From an uncultured Clostridium sp. (lineage in GTDB: Bacteria; Bacillota; Clostridia; TANB77; CAG-508), in the NCBI GenBank assembly GCA_945949485.1, contig CAMFER010000011.1, positions 1 through 34,515 on the forward strand: 34,515 bases of DNA, given 5' to 3'. The position numbers and the translations under genes are program-made. The notes under the pieces are model-generated. The model was not told the origin of the DNA. It saw only the letters and a program-made list of their open reading frames with translations, and ran no database searches. Shown piece by piece: positions 21,477 to 31,793 of this stretch; within the stretch, counting starts at the first letter, position 1, and each line of letters starts with the position of its first letter.

Positions 21477-21953
21477 ATGAAAGAGACAATAGATAATGAA
21501 ATGAAATTAGAGTTTATAAGTAAGTCTTCAAATGAAGCTTTTGCGAGAGTTGCAGTAGCAGCATTTGCATCACAACTAGACCCAACAATAGAAGAATTAG
21601 CAGATATAAAAACAGCTGTATCTGAAGCTGTAACAAACAGTATTATACATGGATATGAGACAAAGGTAGGAATAGTTAAAGTTGCAGGAAAACTAATAGG
21701 AAACAAGATAGTAATAGAAGTATCAGATAATGGAAAAGGAATAGAAAATATAGAAATGGCAAAAGAACCGTTGTACACAACAAAGCCAAATTTAGAAAGA
21801 TCAGGAATGGGATTCACAATAATGGAAAGTTTTATGGATGAAATAGAGGTAGAATCTATTTTAGGATTAGGAACAAAAATAACTATGAGTAAAACTATAA
21901 AAAATAAAATAGATAACAAAGAGGAAAAGTTCGAAATATTTGCAAAAAAATAA
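21477..21953 (+). CDS. spoIIAB: Anti-sigma F factor (kinase)
   Basis: [52 protein letters not shown] ATPase motifs. Confidence 0.96.
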   Translation: MKETIDNEMKLEFISKSSNEAFARVAVAAFASQLDPTIEELADIKTAVSEAVTNSIIHGYETKVGIVKVAGKLIGNKIVIEVSDNGKGIENIEMAKEPLYTTKPNLERSGMGFTIMESFMDEIEVESILGLGTKITMSKTIKNKIDNKEEKFEIFAKK

Positions 21954-21968
21954 AGAAGTGGGGTAATT

Positions 21969-22701
21969 ATGTACGAAAGTAATTTAGAATCTATAAAAAA
22001 AGCCCAAACTGGAGATAAACAAGAATTGGAAAAATTGATAAATAACAATAATCGGACTTATTTGGAGCATAGTAAAAAGATTTAATGGTAGAGGATATGA
22101 ATTAGAGGATTTATATCAGATAGGTTGTATTGGCTTTATAAAAGCTATAAAAAGATTTGATTTAGAATATGAAGTAAAACTTTCAACATATGCAGTACCA
22201 TATATGATTGGAGAAATAAAAAGATTTATAAGAGATGATGGACCAATAAAAGTAAGTAGAAGTATAAAAGAATTAAATATAAAGATTAATGAAATAAAAC
22301 GAGAGTATTTGTCAAAAAAAGGAGAAGAAATATCAATAGAGGAAATATCAAAAGAATTAAAAATATCAAAAGAAGATATATGTTTAGCATTAGATTCAAC
22401 TAATAATATTGAATCAATTGATAATGCAACATATTATAATTACAAAGATGGAAATAAAATAAATTTAATCGAAAAACTTTCTTCAAATAAAGAGAATGAA
22501 GAAGATAAAATAGCAAACATGCTTACAATAAAGCAATTAATAAAGAATCTAAATAAAAGAGATAAAGAAATAATAATGTTAAGATATTTTAAAGAAAAAA
22601 CGCAAACACAAGTAGCAAAAATATTAGGAATAACACAAGTCCAAGTATCTAGAATAGAAAGAAAAATACTAGATGGAATGAGACAGGAGTTCCAGCTTTA
22701 A
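21969..22701 (+). CDS. sigF: RNA polymerase sigma factor SigF, +1 frameshift at CGG 22053-22055
   Basis: MYESNLESIKKAQTGDKQELEKLINNNN-(C)-GLIWSIVKRFNGRGYELEDLYQIGCIGFIKAIKRFDLEYEVKLSTYAVPYMIGEIKRFIRDDGPIKVSRSIKE...; unshifted frame ends after 38 aa. Confidence 0.95.
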
Positions 22702-22864
22702 AGTGTCTTACTTTTTTTGTCACAAAATGTCGTTTAAAGACAGTAGGTAATATGTCAAGAGGAAAATAAAAAATTTTCCAATTATTTTTTATCAAAATAA
22801 TGAAAAATTGGCACACTTAATAGAATATGCTAAAATAGCACATTTTGGTAGACATAATATATGA

Positions 22865-23932
22865 TCAATTATTACGATTATCTAATTTGGTTGTAGAGTA
22901 AAGTTGATTATGGTGTAGCAAACCAAAAATTAACCTTACTAGTTTTCTAGCAGAAAGTGCTAAGGCACGCTTATGTGCACCTCTACTAACTTCATTGTAT
23001 TTGCAAGTATAAAATTCATTAAAATCTTTAGAATGATTTTTTAAGGAAGAAACAGCTTCAATTAAATAATAACGAAGATATTTGTTTCCAGTTTTAGCTT
23101 TATCGATAACTTTAAGATTATCTTCTAAAGCTTTAATAGTATTAAAAGATGAAGAGATAGCAACATTAATAGGGTCATATGCAACTTTATCAAGCCTGTA
23201 AGAATCACGAGCAATTTTCTTAAGAAGTTTAACATTTTCTTCAGGATTAGAAAAACGAGATTTGCCTTTTTCCATAATGAAATTAATCATATCTTCATCA
23301 GACATATTAACAATATCATCTGGAGTAAAGTCAGCAATAATTGACCTGGATGTATTGCCAAACATATCACTAAAAGGTTCGTCTTCTTTTTTAGCAATAT
23401 AAAGAGAACTGAATTTTAGATAAATATTGCTCATCATATAAGTTTTTTCTCTCATAATAGTTTTTACTAGATGAAAACGTTGACGAGTCAAGCGTTGAAG
23501 AGCGAAAAGCTGAGAAGCTTTGTATGGTTGTTGGTTTATTCGACCACAACGAGCCATATCAGCTAAAACAAAAGCGTCTTGAGGATCAGTTTTATCCATA
23601 TCAGAATAAGTTTTTCTAAAATTACTAGATTCTTTAGGGTTAATAACAAACACTTTAGAATTAAAATTAAAGAGTGAATTGTTAGAAGCCAAAAAGTTAG
23701 CAATATGGAAACTAAAAATATTAGTAGATTCCAAGACAAGAGTAACAAATTTTAAGTCATTTTCTTGAAGGGCATTAAAGATTCTCTCTACCGCGATTTC
23801 GCTACTAGGTAAATCATTAGTAATAGAGAAATCTAAAATATGTTTACCTTCAAAATTAATGGCACAAAAATAGTTGCTAGAAGAACTAACATCAATGCCT
23901 ACAAACAAAGTAGATAAAACATCTTTATTCAT
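22865..23932 (-). mobile_element. IS110-family (DEDD) transposase
   Basis: FVGIDVSSSSNYFCAINFEGK...; VINPKESSNFRKTYSDMDKTDPQDAFVLADMARCG; KTGNKYLRYYLIEAVSS (truncated Transposase_20-like region). Confidence 0.88.
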
Positions 23933-23970
23933 AAAATCACCGCCTTTCTTGATAGAATAAAGATAAAATA

Positions 23971-24199
23971 AGGACTATTCCTTAGCAATTAAAAATAAAA
24001 TCAACCTCGCATATAAGCATTCATTTAATTATTGTTAATGCTATTGCTACGATAACCAATAATTGAAGATGCAGCAGTTGGTAAGAAAATAATTTTTAAT
24101 GTAAGGCTTCACTCTTTACGAGCAATACCAAAAGGTTTGCAGGAGATGAAAAAGTTTGCCTTAAGTTGTATCTAACAAGATTACACTAAAGAATAGTCT
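23971..24199 (-). ncRNA. Candidate IS110 bridge RNA
   Basis: Noncoding region 5' of the transposase; terminal arms AGACTATTCTTTAG (24199..24186) and CTAAGGAATAGTCC (23985..23972) pair at 13/14 positions with one G-U; inner AAGGC/GCCTT stem. Confidence 0.55.
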
Positions 24200-24303
24200 A
24201 ATTAGAAAGGTCTATTTAAAATAAAAAATATAAAAGAAAGAATATGTTTATAAAATTTATATTAAATAAACCCTATAAACATATTATACGAGGAGATTAT
24301 TAG

Positions 24304-25309
24304 ATGAAAAAAATAATCATATACTTATTACTATTTATAACTATTTGTTTCATATTACCAGCATTAATAAGTAAAAAACCAGTACCAGTCTCGACGCCAG
24401 AAGAAAATAATAATAATTATAAAAATACTGAAACTGAAGAATATGATTATATAAATTATGGAAAAATAAAATTATTACATAAAGAAACAGGACAAGTGGA
24501 AGAAGTAAATATAGATGATTATCTTTGTAATGTTGTTTCAGCTGAAATGCCAGCTGATTATGAATTTGAAGCACTAAAGGCTCAAGCTGTTGTTGCAAGG
24601 ACATATATAGTTTATAAAATACAAAATAAAAAACATGAAAATGCTGACATATGTGATGATTCGACTTGTTGCCAAGCTTGGATATCAAAAGATGATAGAT
24701 TAGCAAGATGGGAAGAGTCTAAAAGAGAATCTAATTGGGAGAAGATATCTAAAGCAGTAAATGAAACAGCAGGCAAAATAATAACTTATGATAACAAACC
24801 AATAAATGCCTTTTTTCATTCAAATAGTGGTGGTAAGACAGAAATACCTGTAAATGTATGGGGCGGAGGTAGTGACATGCCATATTTACAAGTAGTAGAA
24901 ACAGCTGGAGAAGAAGGATATTCACAATATAATTCTGAAATAGAGTTAACAAATGAAGAATTATTAGAAAAGATAAAAGTTAAGTATCAAGATATACAAA
25001 TAGATTTTCAAAATAATGAAGATATAAAAATATTGGAATATACAGAAAGCCGGAAGAGTAAAAACTGTAAAGTTCGGAAATCACGAAATAGCAGGGACAG
25101 AAGTTAGAACATTACTTTCACTTAAATCTACAAATTTTGAGATAATAAAAGAAGATGGAAAAATAAAATTTGTTGTTAAAGGTTATGGACATGGTGTTGG
25201 AATGAGTCAAACAGGAGCTGACGCAATGGCAAAAGAAGGTAGCAACTTTGAAGATATAATTAAGCATTTTTATGTTGGTGTAGAAATTAAAGATATTAAT
25301 AGTATATAA
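24304..25309 (+). CDS. spoIID: Stage II sporulation protein D, +1 frameshift at CGG 25051-25053
   Basis: VVSAEMPADYEFEALKAQAVVARTY...NAFFHSNSGGKTEIPVNVWGG...ILEYTES-(C)-GRVKTVKFGNHEIAGTEVRTLLSLKSTNFEIIKEDGKIKFVVKGYGHGVGMSQTGADAMAKEGSNFEDIIKHFYVGVEIKDINSI*. Confidence 0.95.
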
Positions 25310-25372
25310 ATGTATAATCTTCTAAAATTAGGAAATACTTAAATATAAATAAAGATATTAAAGGAGGATTAT

Positions 25373-26173
25373 ATGAGAAGAAATTCAAGAATTAAAAATC
25401 AAAAAGAAAAAAGTGTCACAGATAAAATTATTATATACTGTGGTATAGGTGTAGCAATTCTTACACTTGTATTAGTAGGACTTCTAATTTATGGTAAAAG
25501 TTTAAGTGATAATGTAAAAGATAGCACGATGAGCCTAGAAAAAATGAGTAGTATTAATCAAACTACTGAAAATACTTTAAATAAAAATACAGCAAGTGCA
25601 AGTACTGATATAGGGAAAAATGTAGAAGAATCAAAAGAAGAATTAAATACTACTAATAACTCTAATACTATGCAGAATTCTACAACTTCAAATACAGTAA
25701 CAAATACAGCTAAATCAAATAACACAACAACAGAAAATACTCAAACTGTTCAAGAAACAAAAAAAGAGTTAAGCTTTCAAAAACCTGTTGATGAAGAAAT
25801 TATGAGAGAATATGCTAAAGATAACCTAGTATATTCAGAAACATTACAAGAATGGACTACTCATTTAGGAATTGATATTAAGGCAGATAAAACAACTGTC
25901 GTAAAAGCAGCAGAAGCGGGTACAGTAAAATCTATAAAAAATGACCCAAGATATGGATTAACAATAGTTATAGAACATGATAATGAATTTCAAACAGTAT
26001 ATTCTAATTTGCTAACTTCTGAGTTTGTGGTAGAAGGAGAAAAAGTAGAAAAGGGACAAAGTATAGGAACAGTAGGAAATACTGCAGCATTTGAAATTGC
26101 TGATGAACCACATCTTCATTTTGAGATATTAAAAAACTCTATTCAAGAAGATCCAACTATTTATATAAAATAA
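25373..26173 (+). CDS. M23 peptidase-family protein, SpoIIQ-like
   Basis: N-terminal TM, C-terminal LysM-less M23 fold (WTTHLGIDIKADKTTVVKAAEAGTVKSI...HLHFEIL); next to spoIID. Confidence 0.85.
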   Translation: MRRNSRIKNQKEKSVTDKIIIYCGIGVAILTLVLVGLLIYGKSLSDNVKDSTMSLEKMSSINQTTENTLNKNTASASTDIGKNVEESKEELNTTNNSNTMQNSTTSNTVTNTAKSNNTTTENTQTVQETKKELSFQKPVDEEIMREYAKDNLVYSETLQEWTTHLGIDIKADKTTVVKAAEAGTVKSIKNDPRYGLTIVIEHDNEFQTVYSNLLTSEFVVEGEKVEKGQSIGTVGNTAAFEIADEPHLHFEILKNSIQEDPTIYIK

Positions 26174-26177
26174 TTAA

Positions 26178-26222
26178 TATGGCTCTGTGCATATAGCAGA
26201 GTCTATTTTTATTTTTTATTTT
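26178..26222 (+). terminator. Rho-independent terminator
   Basis: ggctctgtgcatatagcagagtctatttttatttttt. Confidence 0.6.
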
Positions 26223-26305
26223 TTAATAAAAATATCAAAAATATGTTTGACATTTTTTTGTTTGTATGATAAGATGTGAAAAAATGAGAATGGAGTTGAA
26301 AGACT

Positions 26306-26956
26306 ATGCCTAGAAAGAAACCAGAATTAAATAAAAGAGAGAAAGCTATATTGAAATTTATTGAAAAACAAATTATGTCACAAGGATATCCACCTTCAGT
26401 AAGAGAAATAGGAAAAGCTGTAGGCTTAAGTTCAACTGCTACAGTACATGGATATTTATCTAAATTAGATGAAAAAGGATATATTAAAAAGCAAGATAAA
26501 AAAGGTAGAACATTAAGATTACTAAAAGGTGGTTCAGGAGAAAAGAAAAGAACATCAAGCAAAGATTTCTACACACAAAAAGAATTAGTTGAAGTTCCTA
26601 TAATTGGTAGAATAACAGCAGGAGAACCAATTCTTGCAGTAGAAAATGTTACAGATACTTTCCCAATTCCAATAGATTTTGTTGGTAATTCTGAAAGCTT
26701 TATGCTTACAGTTAGAGGTGAAAGTATGATTGAAGCTGGTATACTAGATGGAGACTATATTTTAGTTAAAAAACAAAATACAGCTAACAATGGAGAAATC
26801 GTTGTTGCTTTAATCGGAGATGAAGCAACAGTTAAAACTTTCTATAAAGAAAAAGATCATATTAGATTGCAACCAGAGAATTCAACAATGGATCCAATAA
26901 TAGTTCCAACATGTGAAATTCTAGGAAAAGTTGCAGGTGTATTTAGAAAAATGTAA
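26306..26956 (+). CDS. lexA: LexA repressor
   Basis: [73 protein letters not shown]. Confidence 0.97.
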   Translation: MPRKKPELNKREKAILKFIEKQIMSQGYPPSVREIGKAVGLSSTATVHGYLSKLDEKGYIKKQDKKGRTLRLLKGGSGEKKRTSSKDFYTQKELVEVPIIGRITAGEPILAVENVTDTFPIPIDFVGNSESFMLTVRGESMIEAGILDGDYILVKKQNTANNGEIVVALIGDEATVKTFYKEKDHIRLQPENSTMDPIIVPTCEILGKVAGVFRKM

Positions 26957-26990
26957 AAGTTCACAAAAAATTCACATTAATTAATTGACA

Positions 26991-27031
26991 AATGACACTG
27001 CGTCACATATAATGGAAGCAGTGTCATTTTT
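26991..27031 (+). terminator. Rho-independent terminator after lexA
   Basis: aatgacactgc...gcagtgtcattttt. Confidence 0.8.
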
Positions 27032-27053
27032 ATTGGAAAGAAAGGAGAAAGAG

Positions 27054-29331
27054 ATGTTAAAAGTATTAAAAAATTTAAAAAAGTCTTGGATTGCAGTAAT
27101 AATAATTGTTTTACTTTTGTGTTTACAAGCAGCTACTGATTTAGCTCTTCCAGATTATACATCAAAGATTATAAATACAGGAATTCAAGCACGGAGGAAT
27201 TGAAATAGCAGTTCCAGGAATAATTTCAAAGGAAGATTTAGAAAATCTAACAGTTTTAATAGGAAATCAAGAAGTTTTATCTAAATATACTTTAGTGGAA
27301 AATACAGCTGATTTATCAAAGGAAAATGAGAAGATTGCTAAAAAATATTTAGGTAACGAATATGAAGAAAAAATATCAGAAAGACCAGTTTATATACTAA
27401 ATGATATATCAACTGATGAAAAACAGGAATTAGCATCAGAAATAGCTGGACCATTGATGGAAATGTCTACTATAGCAAATGAAGAAACAGAAAAGCAAAT
27501 AAAGGAGAAAATGACTGTAGGATTAAATGATTATCAAAAATCTATAATTGAAAACCAAGAATTGATTGATATATTAAAAAATATGCCTCAAGAACAAAGA
27601 GAGCAAATGTTAGCTCAATTTACTGAAAAAGTTACAAGCTTACCAGATTCTATAAAAGAGCAAGGAGCAGTTAGTTCAGTAAAAGAAATATATAACAAAT
27701 TAGGTGTAGATACAGATAAATTACAAAATGATTATATATTTATGACTGGATTAGAAATGCTAGGAATAGCTTTAGTTAGTATGATTTCAGCAGTTGTAAT
27801 AATGTTATTCTCTTCAAGAGTTGCAGCTAAATTAGGAAAAACATTAAGAGATAAAGTGTTTAAAAAGGTTATAGGATACTCAAATAAAGAATTAAATCAA
27901 TTCTCAACAGCATCTTTAATAACTCGTAGTACAAACGATATACAACAAATTCAACAACTTATAACACTATTATTTAGAGTTGTAGTATATGCTCCTATTG
28001 TAGGTATAGGTGGATTTATAAAAGTTTTGACTAATAGTGACAATCAAATGGCTTGGATAGTTGGTGTAGCAATACTTGCGATTTTATTTATAGTTGGAAC
28101 ATTATTTGCAATAGTAATGCCAAAATTCAGAAGATTACAAGATTTGATAGATAAATTAAACCAAGTATCAAGAGAAATATTAACAGGTATGCCTGTCATA
28201 AGAGCTTTTAATAAGGAAAAGAAAGAAGAAGCAAGATTTAATGTTGCAAATAAAGATTTGATGAAAGCAAATATATTTGTAAATAGAGCAATGTCAATGA
28301 TGATGCCTTTATTAATGTTAGTAATGAACTGTATCATGATATTAATTGTATGGGTTGGAGGTCATAATGTAGACCACGGAAATATGCAAGTAGGAGATAT
28401 GATGGCTTTTATCCAATATACAATGCAAATTGTAATGGCATTCTTAATGATTTCAATGATATCTATAATGATGCCAAGAGCAGCAGTATCAGCAAGGCGT
28501 ATAAATGAAGTAATAGATACACAATCAAGTATTAAAGATAAAAAAGAAACAAAAAAATTAGATAGCACTAAAAAAGGTTTAGTAGAATTTAAAAATGTAT
28601 CATTTAGATATCCTGATGCAGATACAGAAATATTATCAGATATTAATTTTACAGCTAAACCAGGAGAGACAACAGCTTTAATTGGAAGCACTGGTAGTGG
28701 TAAATCAACAGTTGTAAATTTAATACCAAGATTTTATGATGTAACAGGTGGAGAACTTTTAGTAGATGGAGTAAATGTAAAAGATTTAAAACTAAAAGAT
28801 TTGAGAGATGTAATAGGATTTGTGCCTCAAAAAGGAATATTATTCTCAGGTACAATAGAGTCAAATATCAAGTATTCAAATGAAAATATGTCTGATGAAC
28901 AAATGGAAGAAGCAGCTAGAATAGCACAAGCTACAGAATTTATTGAAGGTAAAGAAAAAAGATATAAAGAACCAATAGCTCAAGGTGGTGGAAATGTTTC
29001 AGGAGGGCAAAAACAACGTTTATCAATCGCCAGAGCAATTGCAAAAGATCCAGAAATATTTGTATTTGATGATAGTTTTTCAGCTTTAGATTTTAAAACA
29101 GATAGCAAATTAAGAGAGGCATTAGCTGAGAAAACTAAGGATAAAACAGTTATTATTGTAGCTCAAAGAATAAGTACAATTATGAATGCAGAAAAAATAG
29201 TTGTATTAGAAGAAGGAAAAATCGTGGGAATAGGAACTCATGAAGAATTAATGAAAAACAATGAAACATATAGACAGATAGCATTATCACAACTATCTGA
29301 AGAAGAATTAGGCGAGAAGGGAGGTAATTAG
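27054..29331 (+). CDS. ABC transporter ATP-binding/permease protein, +1 frameshift at CGG 27192-27194
   Basis: MLKVLKNLKKSWIAVIIIVLLLCLQAATDLALPDYTSKIINTGIQA-(C)-GGIEIAVPGIISKEDLENLTVLIGNQ...; Walker A GSTGSGKST, NVSGGQKQRLS. Confidence 0.95.
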
Positions 29332-29332
29332 A

Positions 29333-31162
29333 ATGCCAGGACCAATGGGAGCAATGAGAGGACCAGCGCAACATCAACAAGTAAATGTTAAAGATTTTAA
29401 GAAGACAACAAAAAAATTAATAAATGGATATTTATCAAAATATAAATTAGCTTTAATAGTAGTTTTTATATTTGCAATAGGTAGTACAATATTTACAATA
29501 GTTGGGCCTAAGATTTTAGGAAATGCAACAACTGAGATTTTTAATGGAATTATGGGAAAAATGTCAGGAGGAGCAGGAATAGATTTTGGTAAAATAGGCC
29601 AAATAGCAATTACATTAGTAGTATTATATTTAATAAGCGCATTATTTTCTTTTATACAAGGATTTACTATGACTGGTGTAGTACAGAAATTAACATATAA
29701 ACTAAGAGATGATGTTGCTGTTAAGATAAATAAATTGCCAATGAGATACTTTGATAAGAAAACAAATGGAGAAGTTTTATCTGTTATAACAAACGATGTT
29801 GATACATTAAGTATGAACTTAAATCAAAGTATTACTCAAATTATTACATCTGTTTGTACAATAATAGGTATTTTAGTTATGATGTTTTCTATAAGTTGGC
29901 AAATGACATTAATTTCACTAATTATCCTTCCAATTGCAGGAATATTAGTAAAATTTATTGTAAGTAAGTCACAAAAATATTTCAAAAGACAACAAGATTA
30001 TTTAGGATATGTAAATGGGCAAGTAGAAGAAATATATGGAGGATTAAATATAGTTAAAGTATTTAATGCAGAAGGAAAAGTTGTAAGTGAATTTGAGAAA
30101 GCTAATGATGAACTATATAAAGCAGGATGGAAAGCTCAATTTTTATCAGGTTTGATGCATCCGGTAGTAAACTTTATTTCAAATATTGGATATGTTGGAG
30201 TTGCAGTTGCAGGAGGATATTTAGCTGCAGGAGGAATAATTACAGTGGGTAATATACAAAGCTTTATACAATATAACAAGCAATTTACACAACCAATAAA
30301 CCAAATAGCTCAAATATCTAGTATGTTACAAGCAATGGTAGCTGCTGCTGAGAGAATATTTGAATTCTTAGAAGAAAAAGAAGAAGTAGTTACTACAAAA
30401 GGAAAAATTGATACTGATAAATTAAAAGGAAATGTTGAATTTAAACATGTAAAATTTGGTTATGATGAAAATAGAACAATAATAAAAGATTTTAATGCTA
30501 AAGTTACTGAAGGACAAAAAATAGCAATAGTAGGACCAACAGGAGCAGGTAAGACTACAATGGTTAAATTACTAATGAGATTCTATGATGTGACAGGTGG
30601 AGAAATTTTATTAGACGGACATAATGTTAAAGATTTTGCAAGAGGAAACTTACGTAAAATGTTTGGTATGGTATTACAAGATACATGGCTATTTGGAGGA
30701 ACAGTAAAAGACAATATAAAATATGGAAGAGAAGATGCAACAGATGATGAAGTTATTGAGGCAGCAAAAGCAGCACATGTGCATCACTATATAAAGACAT
30801 TACCAAATGGATATAATTCAGTTATAAATGAAGAATCATCTAATATATCAGCAGGACAAAAACAATTATTAACTATAGCAAGAGTTATACTTGCAGATCC
30901 TAAAATACTAATATTAGATGAGGCAACAAGTTCAATAGATACAAGAACAGAAATACAGATACAATCAGCTATGGATAACTTAATGCAAGGAAGAACAAGT
31001 TTTATAATTGCCCATAGATTATCTACAATAAAAAATGCAGATTTAATATTAGTTATGAAAGAAGGGAATATTGTAGAACAAGGAACTCATGAAGAATTAT
31101 TAGAGAAAAATGGAGCTTATGCCGAATTATATAACAGTCAATTTGATGTTGAAGAAGAATAG
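29333..31162 (+). CDS. ABC transporter ATP-binding/permease protein (partner)
   Basis: Walker A GPTGAGKTT, signature ISAGQKQLL, ABC exporter TM domain. Confidence 0.96.
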   Translation: MPGPMGAMRGPAQHQQVNVKDFKKTTKKLINGYLSKYKLALIVVFIFAIGSTIFTIVGPKILGNATTEIFNGIMGKMSGGAGIDFGKIGQIAITLVVLYLISALFSFIQGFTMTGVVQKLTYKLRDDVAVKINKLPMRYFDKKTNGEVLSVITNDVDTLSMNLNQSITQIITSVCTIIGILVMMFSISWQMTLISLIILPIAGILVKFIVSKSQKYFKRQQDYLGYVNGQVEEIYGGLNIVKVFNAEGKVVSEFEKANDELYKAGWKAQFLSGLMHPVVNFISNIGYVGVAVAGGYLAAGGIITVGNIQSFIQYNKQFTQPINQIAQISSMLQAMVAAAERIFEFLEEKEEVVTTKGKIDTDKLKGNVEFKHVKFGYDENRTIIKDFNAKVTEGQKIAIVGPTGAGKTTMVKLLMRFYDVTGGEILLDGHNVKDFARGNLRKMFGMVLQDTWLFGGTVKDNIKYGREDATDDEVIEAAKAAHVHHYIKTLPNGYNSVINEESSNISAGQKQLLTIARVILADPKILILDEATSSIDTRTEIQIQSAMDNLMQGRTSFIIAHRLSTIKNADLILVMKEGNIVEQGTHEELLEKNGAYAELYNSQFDVEEE

Positions 31163-31265
31163 TATAATTACAAATAAAGTACGTGAATTAACATGTACTT
31201 TATTTTTATTTTAAAAAACATATAACTTTTAATCTTTTTAATTGTCTAATAGATATAGAAAATAA

Positions 31266-31793
31266 ATGAAGGATAATTATATGGAAGAAGATAAAAAGCT
31301 ATATAAAGAGTATCTAAACGGAAATGAAGAAGCTTTTAATAAAATTGTAAATAAATATAAAACTAATTTAATCTATTTTATATCTACATATGTTAAAGAT
31401 TTGGATGTGGCAGAAGATATTTTTCAAGATAGCATAATCTATATAATAGAAAATAAGGAAAAATATGACAATAAATATTCACTAAAAGCATATTTATATC
31501 TTATTGCAAAATCAAGAGCATTAAACTAAATAAAAAAGAATAATAAAACTATAAGATTAGAAGATGATTTAGAGGAAAAAGAACTATTAGAAGAAATAAT
31601 ATGTTCAAAAGAAAGAAAAGAAAAAATTTTAGAAGCTATAAATGAATTACCAAAAGAATATAGAAGAGTTATATATTTAACAAAAGTTGAAAAACTTTCA
31701 TATAAAGAAACAGCAGAGATTATGGATAAAAAGGTTTCACAAATAAGGACTCTTGCACATAATAGTAAGGAAAAATTAAAAAAAATATTGTAA
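31266..31793 (+). pseudogene. ECF-type sigma-70 factor with an in-frame TAA (31527-31529)
   Basis: YKEYLNGNEEAFNKIVNKYKTNLIYFISTYVKDLDVAEDIFQDSIIYIIENKEKYDNKYSLKAYLYLIAKSRALN*IKKNNK...ILEAINELPKEYRRVIYLTKVEKLSYKETAEIMDKKVSQIRTLAHNSKEKLKKIL*. Confidence 0.75.

Noticed and set aside
25080-25083. Second CGG in spoIID (aagttcggaaat) as another shift site
   Set aside because: It reads TTC GGA in the restored frame, so no shift is needed.
26985-27053. Upstream start of ORF 26985-27203 (MTNDTASHIMEAVSFLLERKEKE)
   Set aside because: Lies in the lexA terminator hairpin; ATG 27054 after aaaggagaaag is the likely start of the ABC gene.
5118-27194. Explaining the CGG sites as independent pseudogenisation of sporulation genes
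   Set aside because: All nine lesions are the identical one-base C insertion before Gly GGW with otherwise well-conserved sequence on both sides. Decay would give mixed stops, deletions and varied indels.
528-27194. Explaining the CGG sites purely as sequencing/assembly error
   Set aside because: Not fully excludable without reads, but the sites share no homopolymer or longer motif, occur on both strands, and CGG is otherwise nearly absent in frame. Kept as the main alternative to test, not as the preferred explanation.
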